64,000 nt of DNA, from contig CAZFPB010000001.1 in NCBI GenBank assembly GCA_964520985.1, positions 992,001-1,056,000 of the forward strand, written 5' to 3'. Positions 17,180 to 25,773 of this stretch are shown here, piece after piece. A program made the translations under genes and the position numbers. The notes under the pieces are model-generated. The model worked only from the letters and a program-made list of their open reading frames with translations, was not told the origin of the DNA and did not search any database. This DNA is from CAYSGL01 sp964520985 (GTDB lineage Bacteria > Pseudomonadota > Alphaproteobacteria > Micavibrionales > Micavibrionaceae). Positions within the stretch are counted from its first letter, which is position 1. Each line of letters begins with the position of its first letter.

Positions 17180-17911
17180 TTAAGTGGCAGATAAATCAAT
17201 AACTACGCGGCCGGGCGTAGCACTCTGCGCCTTTAATTTTTCCGTTGAGAGAATTTTAACCGGTTTTTTTAACTGAATGGCCAGTGTTTTCATGCCGTCG
17301 CTATCTTCCACTGTCCAACCGGAAATAAGCGGGGAAGATAGACCAGATACATTTTTCTTTGCATCCCACGCGGTTTTTGAAAGCGTGATCAGTAATAATT
17401 TTTCCGTGTTGTCAATTTCCGTTTTGATATCACCCAACTTGCTCCAGTCAATGACAAGGCGCGTTTTATCAGGATGCTCGCCTAAACGCACACCCATGAC
17501 AGTCGCCTCTTTAGGCAATACGTCCGCAGGTCTTTCCGCAACTTTCACAGGAGCGGCAACGGGCGGCATTAAATCTGCTTTTTCAACTGATGGTGTGGGC
17601 GCGATTTCCTGCTTCCGTTCAATTTTTGTCAGCAAGGAATCAATGCGGTCATTAGTTGTCATCAATCCGTTGTACGTCATCGCCAGTTGGGACATATCAT
17701 TTTTGACGGCAGCCACATCATTTTCAAGCCTGGCAACGCGGGCGGATAAAGTGTTGTTTTGTGAGGCTGCCATTCCGGCAGTGCGTATCTGCAGATTTTC
17801 GCCCGTGTATGCACCGCTGGAAGCAGCTTTGTCGCCACCGCATCCTGCCAGCGCGCCGCAAAGCATCGTGGTTAAAAGAAAATAAACAGATGATCTAGCT
17901 GGCTGCGCCAT
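17180..17911 (-). CDS. Lipoprotein with coiled coil and AMIN-like C-terminal domain
   Basis: 243 residues. The N-terminal signal ends in a lipobox (GALAGC, Cys near 24), so it should be anchored in a membrane. Residues about 55-100 form a coiled coil (LSARVARLENDVAAVKNDMS ... RIDSLLTKIERKQ), then a Pro-rich linker. The last 105 residues read as an AMIN-type beta domain: VMGVRLGEHPDKTRLVIDWS, ... VVIDLS. AMIN domains bind peptidoglycan in amidases and secretins. No amidase domain is attached. The assignment of the C-terminal domain is from pattern alone. Confidence 0.65.
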   Translation of the reverse strand: MAQPARSSVYFLLTTMLCGALAGCGGDKAASSGAYTGENLQIRTAGMAASQNNTLSARVARLENDVAAVKNDMSQLAMTYNGLMTTNDRIDSLLTKIERKQEIAPTPSVEKADLMPPVAAPVKVAERPADVLPKEATVMGVRLGEHPDKTRLVIDWSKLGDIKTEIDNTEKLLLITLSKTAWDAKKNVSGLSSPLISGWTVEDSDGMKTLAIQLKKPVKILSTEKLKAQSATPGRVVIDLSAT

Positions 17912-18002
17912 AGATTTGCCCCACTTGGCTGTGATTCTTGTTGCCTCAAGTGTAAAGCAAGCCTTGGAAAGCGCCAGACTTAGCGGCTAAATTTTGCCGA
18001 TG

Positions 18003-18011
18003 TTATCCACA
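18003..18011 (+). promoter_or_regulatory. DnaA box TTATCCACA in a promoter region
   Basis: A perfect DnaA 9-mer lies 38 bases before the start at 18049. It sits between a possible -35 (TTGCCG, 17996) and -10 (TAGACT, 18019), so DnaA binding could affect the membrane-protein gene. A single box can occur by chance. Confidence 0.35.
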
Positions 18012-18048
18012 TATGCTAGACTGATAAAAATCACTTGAACGAGCCACC

Positions 18049-18624
18049 ATGAAACAGACAACGAAAAATCATATTCTCGGGTGCCTTGATGCCATGTTGT
18101 TCATGCCGAAGCCGGATGCCCGCTTTAGCGGCTCATACAATGATATGCTAGGCTCCTTTGTCATGCTGGTACTGGTTTTTCCCATCATGCTACTGGGCGC
18201 ATTGATCGCGCCGATTCCTGTCTTTGCGGAACAATCGCAGAACCTGATTTCTCTAACCTACAGCCTGCGCTTTTGCATCGCTCTTGGCATATTTCTTGGC
18301 TTTGTGTATTTCCTCAGCAGCAAGACAGACCGCACAGAGCATTTCTTCCGGTTTGTCACCGCCTATAATTGGCTGATGGTGCCATCTATCCTGTTATCGT
18401 TGCCAGTGACACTGATGATGTCCAGCGCCGACCCCGTCACCGCGCATCAAGGACTGGTCTTAAGCTATTTTCTTGTGGCTTATACGTTTGCGTTTACCTC
18501 TTATATTGCTGCCTGTACGTTACGCATTCCGATTGAACTGGCGGCATTCGTCGCAATTATCGGATTTCAGATTAATAATTCATCCTATGAATTCGTCGAC
18601 TGGGTCGGCGCGATGCTCAGCTAA
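18049..18624 (+). CDS. Five-helix membrane protein, possibly Yip1-like
   Basis: 191 residues with about five hydrophobic segments (roughly 36-58, 75-92, 105-125, 137-158 and 163-185). A soluble N-terminus carries FMPKPDARFSGSYNDMLGSF. The pattern resembles Yip1-family proteins of alphaproteobacteria, which have five helices and no known enzyme activity, but I am not certain. The last 8 bases overlap the convergent WecA-like gene. No function can be assigned. Confidence 0.6.
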   Translation: MKQTTKNHILGCLDAMLFMPKPDARFSGSYNDMLGSFVMLVLVFPIMLLGALIAPIPVFAEQSQNLISLTYSLRFCIALGIFLGFVYFLSSKTDRTEHFFRFVTAYNWLMVPSILLSLPVTLMMSSADPVTAHQGLVLSYFLVAYTFAFTSYIAACTLRIPIELAAFVAIIGFQINNSSYEFVDWVGAMLS

Positions 18625-19687
18625 ACTGACGATCTGCCCCGGGACGTAAGCTGTAGGCTACATACAATCCTAAAACACCCCACCATCCGGCAAACAGAAC
18701 GACTTCCGGCACACCAATCGCTGGCGCCTGAATGGCAAGGCAGCCGCAGGCAATTCCCGCCAGCAAGATGAACGGCGTCGTCCACTCTGCCGCAAATCCT
18801 TTGTCGAGAAACCGGTGATGCAAATGGTTACGGTCGGGTTCGAACGGGTGACGACCCCGCAATTTACGAATAAAAAATAGCGTCAACGTATCCATCACCG
18901 GAATGGCCAGCAACCACATGATGCCCACAGGCAGCAAAGCTGCGGCCGGCGGTTGTGAGAGATCAATCGCAAACCAGCCAATAATAATCGCTAGAGATAA
19001 CGATCCCGCATCGCCCAGAAACACGCGGGCTTTTTTCAGGAAAGGATGGCGCATATTCAAACTAAGAAACGCCAGCAGTGGCACAAGGATACAGAGTATT
19101 TGAAGAGAACTGTTTGTTTGCCCGGCGCTATAGGCGGCGAAAGCGAGCCAGCCAAGAATGACCGCGGCCATCCCGCCAGCAAGCCCATCGAGACCGTCCA
19201 TCATGTTCAGGGCATTCATCAGCAAGACGAAAGCTGCTATGGAGAACGGAATGCTCAGTATGTTTAAACCTGCCTCCCCCATACCAAAAAGGTTGCCCAA
19301 GAGATGCACTTCGGCACCACCAAAAATCACGAGATAAGCGGCGACCGCAATTTGAATGAAAAATTTAAGCCAAGAATTTAATTGCGCCAGGTCGTCACAA
19401 GCGCCCATCAGGAAAATAACCGCGACCGCGCTCAGCAACACGGCCATTCCCTGATCCAACGCACCAATGCCCCACAGCAAAAATGTGGACATGGGCAGAA
19501 TAACAAGTCCCCCAATCGGCGGTGTTACTTCCTCATGCGTTTTGCGCCCGCCCGGATGATCGACATAGCCTATGCGGCGCGCAAGCGGCACAAGAACAAG
19601 AAGAGCACAAAAGGCTGTGAGATAGCCAAAAAGGAGCCAAAGGATGATCATGGGCGGAGCATGGCAAACTCCCGCCATAAAGTCCAT
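18617..19687 (-). CDS. WecA/TagO-type polyprenyl-phosphate sugar-1-phosphate transferase
   Basis: 356 residues from ATG 19687, or 344 from ATG 19651 (MIILWLLFGYL). It moves HexNAc-1-phosphate from a UDP sugar to undecaprenyl phosphate at the inner membrane, the first step of O-antigen or exopolysaccharide synthesis. Family motifs are intact: HPGGRKTHEEVTPPIGG, MGACDDLAQL (Mg site), NALNMMDGLDGLAGG, RVFLGDAGSLSL and the HLHHRF loop. About ten membrane helices. The ATG at 19687 overlaps the stop of the Flp pilin gene (TGATG), which supports that start and co-expression. It differs from MraY, which is at 40255. Confidence 0.9.
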   Translation of the reverse strand: MDFMAGVCHAPPMIILWLLFGYLTAFCALLVLVPLARRIGYVDHPGGRKTHEEVTPPIGGLVILPMSTFLLWGIGALDQGMAVLLSAVAVIFLMGACDDLAQLNSWLKFFIQIAVAAYLVIFGGAEVHLLGNLFGMGEAGLNILSIPFSIAAFVLLMNALNMMDGLDGLAGGMAAVILGWLAFAAYSAGQTNSSLQILCILVPLLAFLSLNMRHPFLKKARVFLGDAGSLSLAIIIGWFAIDLSQPPAAALLPVGIMWLLAIPVMDTLTLFFIRKLRGRHPFEPDRNHLHHRFLDKGFAAEWTTPFILLAGIACGCLAIQAPAIGVPEVVLFAGWWGVLGLYVAYSLRPGADRQFS

Positions 19688-19854
19688 CAGTGCTCGAGCA
19701 CAGTCGGCAAATCTTCATAAAAAAGGGTGTACAGGTTATCACCTAGCAAGTTGACGGCGATCAGAATGGCCAGCGCAATGCCGCCCGCCAGCAGGCCATA
19801 TTCAATAGCCGTTGCGCCGCGCCGATCTTGCATCCAAAGACGGAGTAGAACCAT
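19687..19854 (-). CDS. Flp/Fap-type (type IVb) pilin
   Basis: 55 residues, short for an ORF caller. After MVLLRLWMQDRRG comes the Flp pilin core ATAIEYGLLAGGIALAILIA, with the family Glu-Tyr pair after the prepilin-type processing region, a single hydrophobic helix, and a DNLYTLFYEDL tail. Flp pilins are built into thin adhesive pili by Tad machinery, but no cpaA or tad genes are in the window. The stop overlaps the WecA-like start by one base. A CtrA-type half site TTAACCAT lies about 49 bases upstream, as known for Caulobacter pilA. Confidence 0.85.
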   Translation of the reverse strand: MVLLRLWMQDRRGATAIEYGLLAGGIALAILIAVNLLGDNLYTLFYEDLPTVLEH

Positions 19855-19902
19855 GCGCCAAGTTTATCATATTTTTTAAAAGTGACGTATAAAAACCGCG
19901 AT

Positions 19903-19910
19903 ATGGTTAA
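19903..19910 (-). promoter_or_regulatory. CtrA half site TTAACCAT upstream of the Flp pilin gene
   Basis: The exact 8-base CtrA-type half site reads on the minus strand 49 bases before the pilin ATG and partly overlaps the mnmC stop. CtrA control of the flp/pilA pilin is established in Caulobacter. Here it is a prediction. Confidence 0.45.
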
Positions 19911-21613
19911 CCTGCGGTAAAGCGTCTGGGCGATAGAATGCCTTGAGTGTCGCGCGACTGGCTGCGAATGCCGCCACGCAGGATATCTGCCAATATATGC
20001 GCGCCCGCGAGAGCAGAGACAATTCCGTGTGACCCGTGCGCTACGGACAGATATACCGAATCGTTCAGTACGCCGATTAAAGGAAACCGGTCTTTTGACG
20101 CACATCGCAGGGAGGCTCTCGCCCCCATAACTCTATAATTAGCCTGAAGAGACGGAACAGCCTTTGTCATCATTGAAAGGTTATACGCATTATCTTCTTC
20201 CATCGTTTCTGTGTGATCAATCCAGCGCTGAAACGTCGAACCAACCATATGGCGACCTTCACGGGCAGCAGATAAATAACCACCATAATGAAGGTTACAG
20301 CGAAGTGATTGGGATGTGGTTTCTGTGCCTATCTGTGTGATCTGGCCGCGTACCGTATGAATCGGCAAATCTGCCAGTATTGCCGCCCCTGCTCCATTTG
20401 CCAGGATGATAACGTCAGCCTCGATATCATCAAGAGTGGTGATTTGCCGTACTTCACAATCTGTGCCTTCTGCCAGCGCGGCACTCAGCTTGCGCGGCGA
20501 TACAAAACCGCTATCGGCCAAATAGAGGGCCTCGTTATCGAGTGTAATTCCCGCTATCTCACTGGCTTCTTGCGCGCTCACCAACACCATATGCTCTGGC
20601 GACCATGCCCAGTTTTTCTGTGTCTGGTATAAACGCTTTTGCTTTTCCGCGTCCATGATGAGATGCAAGGCTCCCACCTGCTCAAAATCAATATTTGGCA
20701 ACATTTGAAGCGTGCGCAACGCCAACGCATAGGCACTCGTGTAAAAATCACTCTCCGCTGTGCGCAAAGCACTCAAACGCGGATTAATCAGCCCCAGATC
20801 ATTGCCCGAAGCCCCTGCCGCAATTCCCGTGCTGTCATAGAGCTTTACGTTTAAGCCATATTGCCGCAAGACATGCGCGCAGGCCGTTCCCGCAAGGCCG
20901 GCACCAATAATGGCAACAGTGCCCGGCGACGGGGAGGAAGGCTTATGGCGCTGCGTATAGTTTCCCGCCAGCCGATCGCGCTTGGCGCCAAAACCGGGAC
21001 GCTTTTCCACGGTGAAACCAGCATCCCGCAGGCCCCGTTTCACAAACCCCGCTGCTGTGAACGTTGAAAATGTCGTCTGATCGTGGGAGAGGCGCGCCAT
21101 CTGGTCGAACACCTCTTGCGTCCACATCGCCGGATTTTTCGACGGTGTGAACCCATCCAGAAACCAGCTGTCGACACTACCCTCAATCTGCGCAAGCGCC
21201 TGATTGGCATCATCAAAAATGAGGGTAAGCGCTACCCGGTTATCAAACACCATCCGGTGGAAACCAGGCACACGCATTGGATATTGCGCCAGCATCTTTT
21301 CCAAGTAAGGCGATAATTCAACCGCCCAAGGTGATAGTCCTTCCCGAATCTGCTTCGGCGTTAAAGGATGCTTCTCTACCGAGACAAAATCCAGCAAGGC
21401 GCCGGGCGCAGCCGTTTTATCAAACAGCTTCCAGGCAAGCAGGAAATTAAGGCCGGTCCCGAAACCCGTTTCGCCGATAGTATGGCGGCCGCCCCCTTGC
21501 CAACGGTGTGGCAAGTCATTACCGTCCAAAAACACATGACGTGTCTCGTCCGGCCCGCCTTGCGCCGAAAAATATACGTCATTATAAAGATCTGACCTTG
21601 GCACATCGCCCAT
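19907..21613 (-). CDS. mnmC: MnmC, bifunctional tRNA U34 mnm5s2U modification enzyme
   Basis: 568 residues with two fused enzymes. The N-terminal methyltransferase (about 1-220) has the SAM site GETGFGTGLNFLLAWKLFD and the catalytic segment SWFLDGFTPSKNPAMW. The C-terminal FAD oxidoreductase (about 230-568) starts with VAIIGAGLAGTACAHVLRQ. Together they convert cmnm5s2U through nm5s2U to mnm5s2U at the wobble position of certain tRNAs. It is divergent from the M3 peptidase gene with a 37-base gap, so the promoters overlap. The C-terminus (HGSHGIVSALAGAHILADIL) is complete. Confidence 0.95.
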   Translation of the reverse strand: MGDVPRSDLYNDVYFSAQGGPDETRHVFLDGNDLPHRWQGGGRHTIGETGFGTGLNFLLAWKLFDKTAAPGALLDFVSVEKHPLTPKQIREGLSPWAVELSPYLEKMLAQYPMRVPGFHRMVFDNRVALTLIFDDANQALAQIEGSVDSWFLDGFTPSKNPAMWTQEVFDQMARLSHDQTTFSTFTAAGFVKRGLRDAGFTVEKRPGFGAKRDRLAGNYTQRHKPSSPSPGTVAIIGAGLAGTACAHVLRQYGLNVKLYDSTGIAAGASGNDLGLINPRLSALRTAESDFYTSAYALALRTLQMLPNIDFEQVGALHLIMDAEKQKRLYQTQKNWAWSPEHMVLVSAQEASEIAGITLDNEALYLADSGFVSPRKLSAALAEGTDCEVRQITTLDDIEADVIILANGAGAAILADLPIHTVRGQITQIGTETTSQSLRCNLHYGGYLSAAREGRHMVGSTFQRWIDHTETMEEDNAYNLSMMTKAVPSLQANYRVMGARASLRCASKDRFPLIGVLNDSVYLSVAHGSHGIVSALAGAHILADILRGGIRSQSRDTQGILSPRRFTAG

Positions 21614-21650
21614 GGCGCATCATATATAGGATAATCGAACAGGATAAAAG

Positions 21651-23693
21651 ATGAGTCAGAACCCTTTACTCGCCCCCTTCACCGCGCCGCATGAAGCCCC
21701 TCCCTTTGATGCGATCAAGGAAGAACACTATCTGCCCGCCGTTCGCGAGGCGATTGAAGCTGCTCGCACAAATATCGATTCCATCAAGGCCAACACGGCC
21801 GAACCCGATTTTGACAACACAATCGTCGCTTTAGAAACGGCGTCTGAACTGCTCGGCACCGTCACGGGTATTTTCTACAATCAACTCTCTGCCGCCGGAA
21901 CCGACAAGCTCGAAGCGTTAGCCGAAGATATCGGGCCGCTGAATTCCAACTTTGCTTCGGATGTTGCTCTCGACCCTATCGTCTTTGCAAAAGTCAAAGC
22001 TGTCTGGGATAAGCGCGATACGCTACATTTGCGCAAAGACCACATGCTGCTCCTCGAAGATACCTATAAAGGGTTCGTGCGTGGTGGTGCTCTCTTGGAT
22101 GAGGAGAAAAAGCAGCGCCTGCGCGAAGTAAATGAAAAGCTCTCGACCCTCGGCCCCGCCTTCAACAACAACGTCAAAAAATCATCGGACGCGTTTCAGC
22201 TCGTCATTGAAAAAGAAGACGATCTGGCCGGATTGCCCGAGACAGCCGTGGCCGGCGCCGCCGCAACAGCCGAAGAAAAAGGCTTGCCGGGAAAATGGGT
22301 GATTACGCTTGATTACCCAAGCTTCGGTCCGTTCGTCACTTATGCAGACAATCGCGCCCTGCGCGAACAGGTTTGGCGTGCTTTTGGCAGCCGTGCTTAC
22401 AACGACTCCTTCGATAATTGCGAAACCATCAAATCGATTATCTCGCTGCGCAATGAGCGCGCCAAGCTTCTTGGATACAAGCACCACGCCGATTATGTGC
22501 TGGAGCGCCGCATGGCAAAATCACCGGACAAGGTATTTGATTTTCTTAACAAGATGCTGGCGACTTACAAACCCGCCGCCGAAAAAGACCTCGCTTCCCT
22601 AAAAGCCTTTGCCAAAACATTGAATGGCCCGGAAGAGATTATGCCGTGGGATGTGGCCTATTACAGCGAGAAACTAAAACAAGATCTTTTCGATTTTTCC
22701 TCGGAAGATTTCCGCCCTTACTTCCCGCTGACCGAAACATTGGAAGGCGTCTTTGGGCACTTTACCAAACTGTTTGGGCTGTCATTCAAAAAAATGAACG
22801 GTGTTCCGGTCTGGCATGATGATGTGGTGGTCTATGAAGTAACCGATACATCCGACGGCCGTTTCATCGGTTTACTTTATGGGGATTTCTTCCCGCGCAC
22901 GGGCAAGAAACAGGGCGCCTGGATGACCTCCTACCGCTCACAAGGCCTGTATGAAGGCAAGATCGTGCGGCCACTGGTAGCCATTGTTTGCAACTTCACC
23001 AAGCCCACAAAAGACCGCCCTTCACTCATCACCTTCGACGAAGTGGAAACCCTGTTCCATGAAATGGGCCACGCGGTTCACATGCTTGTTTCGGATGTAA
23101 CCTACTCTTCCCAAGCTGGAACCAGCGTGTTGTGGGATTTCGTTGAACTACCAAGCCAGGTGCAAGAAAACTGGGCCTCGACAAAAGAAACGCTCGACGG
23201 GTTTGCACGCCATTATGAAACAGGCGAAAAAATCCCGGTAGAACTGATCGAAAAACTCAACCGCTCGAAAAACTTCATGACCGGTTGGGGCGGCTTGCGT
23301 CAGGCAAGTTTCAGCCTGATGGACATGGCATGGCACACAGCTGATCCAGCCACCATCGACAAGGTCGCTGATTTTGAAGACGAAGCGACGAAAGATGCGC
23401 GCCTCTTCCCGCGCCATGCTGGTCCGGCCTCTACCTCCTTCTCGCATATTTTTGGTGGAGGCTATGCCGCCGGCTACTACAGCTACAAATGGGCCGAAGT
23501 GCTGGACGCCGATACCTTTGAGCTGTTCCGGGAAAAAGGCCTCTACGATCAGGCCACCGCGCAGGCTTATCGCAACGAAGTGCTGGCCAAGGGCGGCAGC
23601 GAAGATCCCGAAATTCTGTACCGCAACTTCCGCGGTCGAGACGCCGACCCGGCCGCACTGCTCCGCCGGGAAGGGCTGCTCGACACCGCCTAA
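21651..23693 (+). CDS. M3-family oligopeptidase (oligopeptidase A / Dcp type)
   Basis: 680 residues, normal for prlC/dcp products. The zinc metallopeptidase signature HEMGHAVHML is near residue 470, inside FDEVETLFHEMGHAVH, with the third ligand in the following VELPSQVQENW helix. It degrades short peptides in the cytosol, including cleaved signal peptides. No signal peptide is visible. Sequence between Dcp (dipeptides from C-termini) and OpdA (endo-cleavage) is hard to separate by eye; the N-terminus PLLAPFTAPHEAPPFDAIKE fits either. A strong hairpin terminator follows 10 bases after the stop. Confidence 0.93.
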   Translation: MSQNPLLAPFTAPHEAPPFDAIKEEHYLPAVREAIEAARTNIDSIKANTAEPDFDNTIVALETASELLGTVTGIFYNQLSAAGTDKLEALAEDIGPLNSNFASDVALDPIVFAKVKAVWDKRDTLHLRKDHMLLLEDTYKGFVRGGALLDEEKKQRLREVNEKLSTLGPAFNNNVKKSSDAFQLVIEKEDDLAGLPETAVAGAAATAEEKGLPGKWVITLDYPSFGPFVTYADNRALREQVWRAFGSRAYNDSFDNCETIKSIISLRNERAKLLGYKHHADYVLERRMAKSPDKVFDFLNKMLATYKPAAEKDLASLKAFAKTLNGPEEIMPWDVAYYSEKLKQDLFDFSSEDFRPYFPLTETLEGVFGHFTKLFGLSFKKMNGVPVWHDDVVVYEVTDTSDGRFIGLLYGDFFPRTGKKQGAWMTSYRSQGLYEGKIVRPLVAIVCNFTKPTKDRPSLITFDEVETLFHEMGHAVHMLVSDVTYSSQAGTSVLWDFVELPSQVQENWASTKETLDGFARHYETGEKIPVELIEKLNRSKNFMTGWGGLRQASFSLMDMAWHTADPATIDKVADFEDEATKDARLFPRHAGPASTSFSHIFGGGYAAGYYSYKWAEVLDADTFELFREKGLYDQATAQAYRNEVLAKGGSEDPEILYRNFRGRDADPAALLRREGLLDTA

Positions 23694-23703
23694 GAATCGA
23701 AAA

Positions 23704-23735
23704 CGGGATATCCTTGGTTTCCCTTGGATATCCCG
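23704..23735 (+). terminator. Terminator after the M3 peptidase gene
   Basis: A perfect 10-base inverted repeat CGGGATATCC / GGATATCCCG with a 12-base loop lies just after the stop. It has no long T run. Confidence 0.65.
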
Positions 23736-24013
23736 CCTTCGTGTGGGTTATAGTAACCCTCATTACCGCTTTAACAGTAGTACTCTAACCCGGATTTCCG
23801 GCTTTCGTGTGTGGGGGAAAGCGCAGAATTCCCGTCAACTTCGCAATTTACAAAGCTGAACTTGCACTTTTCATAAATTACACTATTTTGTCAATAAAAT
23901 TATTTTACGAAATATATTTGATTTTGTATTGCAAGTTTTACTTAATTGGGATAAAACCAACTTCGCTTGCACAAAATTTGAAGCAGATTGACCCTAGTGG
24001 ATTGTTATAGCAA
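23736..24013. other. AT-rich intergenic region upstream of the HTH/formyltransferase pair
   Basis: About 280 bases with no gene. The right half is strongly AT-rich. A possible promoter is TTGCAC (23862) with TATTTT (23884), spacing 16, reading toward the HTH gene. A CGTGTGTGGGGGAAA phrase near 23803 resembles CGTGTGTGGGGATAAA near 48287, ahead of the 28-residue ORF. No further structure is seen. Confidence 0.4.
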
Positions 24014-24685
24014 ATGACGATTACGACAGCACAGATACGCGGTGCCCGCGGAATTCTTAACTGGAGCCAGCAAGATCTGGCCCAGCGCACTGGCATCAGT
24101 GCGACATCCATCGGCGCCATCGAAAACAATCAAACGACCCCTCGCGAAAGCACACTGTCTACCATCCGTAAGACTTTTGAAACCGGTGGTATCGAGTTTA
24201 TCGGGCTGGATGGAATGCGGTTGAAAACAAGTTATATCCATAGTTATAACGGCTCTGAAGGATTTAAAGAGTTTATGGATGACGTATACGACGTGGCAAA
24301 AAAAGAAGGGGGAGAAATTGTTCTCTTCAACGCTCATCCGCCGCATTGGTATAAATGGCTCGGCGAAGAATGGTTCCAGCAACATTCTAAACGTATGAGC
24401 GAGCTCGGCGATCATATCAATTTCAAGATTACGGCCCGAAAAGGGGAAACTCAGCTTATTTCAAAGGGGTTCGCTGAATATAAATGGTTTCCTGAAGATC
24501 TTTTCAGTGATCGCGCTTTGTATGCGTATGGCGATAAAATCGCCTTTGTAAACTTTGACAAGAACGATGTGTCTGTCATCACTTTGGCACAACCTGAATT
24601 CGCGAAGGCTTTTCGCGTTCTTTTCAATATTGCATGGGAGAATGTGGCTATAGCGCCGCAGGAATTAAATAAAAGAGTAAGCTAA
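24014..24685 (+). CDS. XRE-type regulator with TrmB-like effector domain
   Basis: 223 residues. Residues about 4-62 are an XRE helix-turn-helix (TAQIRGARGILNWSQQDLAQ, TGISATSIGAIENNQ) closely related to the small regulator at 519. The rest (about 70-215) is an effector-like domain: an EIVLFNAHPPHWYKWLGEEW region and a C-terminal YGDKIAFVNFD ... AKAFRVLFNIAWENV phrase. This resembles the sugar-sensing C-terminal half of TrmB/PLD-like regulators, by pattern only. The stop shares one base with the formyltransferase start (TAATG), so it most likely controls that gene. Composition is AT-rich. Confidence 0.7.
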   Translation: MTITTAQIRGARGILNWSQQDLAQRTGISATSIGAIENNQTTPRESTLSTIRKTFETGGIEFIGLDGMRLKTSYIHSYNGSEGFKEFMDDVYDVAKKEGGEIVLFNAHPPHWYKWLGEEWFQQHSKRMSELGDHINFKITARKGETQLISKGFAEYKWFPEDLFSDRALYAYGDKIAFVNFDKNDVSVITLAQPEFAKAFRVLFNIAWENVAIAPQELNKRVS

Positions 24686-25773
24686 TGACAAACGACAACG
24701 GCAAAAAAGTAGCGCTGTTCATCGGGAGCGACATTACCGCGCACCTGGTATTGAACAAGATCGTGCCTGAAATGATCGATAATGGTTTCAGGCCAGTTAT
24801 TTTTATGCCTGAGCATAAATCGAGCAAAAAAGCTAATCTGCCTGAACTTAAAAAAATGGCATTTTTTGAGCGTAAAATTTTAGCAGAGGTTGTTTATCCT
24901 TACCTGAACGGATTAACCGAGCGTAGCAAACCACTTGCACCCGAAATTCTAGCAAAAAAATATAATCTCAAATATATCCCTGTGCCGGATATAAATGACC
25001 CTGAATTTGTCCGTCGTCAAAAGGATGCCAGCGATTATGTCGGCGCCTTATCTGTACGATGCTTTCAGATTTTCAAACCAGAACACATTCAGGTTTGGCG
25101 CGATAAAGGCTTTTTGCTGAACCTGCACCCAGGCATTTTGCCGGAATATCAAGGGGTGATGTCTGTAGCGCGCGCAATTGCCGAGCCAAATGAAACGCGT
25201 TATGGCTGGACACTTCATTACATCGATGAAGGCATCGATACCGGGAATATTCTGGCTAAACGCCCGATACAAATCGACCGCACCAAGACTGTTCTGCGCT
25301 CCACGATTGATATGGTGGACACAGGCGCTCTTGCCATTACGCGTATTTTTGAAGATTTGCAAAATGGTGGCCTGATTGAAGGCAACCCTCAACCCTCGCG
25401 TGGACATGGCGCCAACTATTTCACTTATCCCACTGCTGCTGAGTTGAAAAAATGGGAAAATGACGGTCTGAAGCTGGTTGATCCGGAAGAAGTCGTGCAG
25501 CTTTATACCAATATTTTTAGCGATCCTCATACGTCTCACGGAAAAGGTCTTAAATCAAAATTGCGCGAAGCGATTGAAGCCGCTGGATTTGACAATCCAC
25601 CGAGCAGTAATGATGGCTATGATAACCTCAGAGACAATCATGTACCAGGTTCCCACTCCAACACCGCAGAAAAAAACGAAGCTGACGAAACAATTTTTGC
25701 CAGACTTAGTCGCATATCATGGTCAATGTTCAAGTCGAACAACAATGTTGCGCCAAAGCCAAGCTCACCGTAA
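24685..25773 (+). CDS. Formyltransferase-family protein, substrate unknown
   Basis: 362 residues. The middle shows the formyltransferase active-site triad: Asn146 and His148 in NLHPGILPEYQGVMS and Asp185 in HYIDEGIDTGNIL, the same layout as in methionyl-tRNA and sugar N-formyltransferases that use 10-formyl-THF. The N-terminal 90 residues (VALFIGSDITAHLVLNKI) and the C-terminal 100 residues do not match Fmt, so it is not the housekeeping enzyme. Likely acceptors are an amino-sugar nucleotide or another amine. It is coupled to the HTH gene by a one-base overlap and its last 9 bases overlap the convergent fcl gene. Confidence 0.75.
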   Translation: MTNDNGKKVALFIGSDITAHLVLNKIVPEMIDNGFRPVIFMPEHKSSKKANLPELKKMAFFERKILAEVVYPYLNGLTERSKPLAPEILAKKYNLKYIPVPDINDPEFVRRQKDASDYVGALSVRCFQIFKPEHIQVWRDKGFLLNLHPGILPEYQGVMSVARAIAEPNETRYGWTLHYIDEGIDTGNILAKRPIQIDRTKTVLRSTIDMVDTGALAITRIFEDLQNGGLIEGNPQPSRGHGANYFTYPTAAELKKWENDGLKLVDPEEVVQLYTNIFSDPHTSHGKGLKSKLREAIEAAGFDNPPSSNDGYDNLRDNHVPGSHSNTAEKNEADETIFARLSRISWSMFKSNNNVAPKPSSP

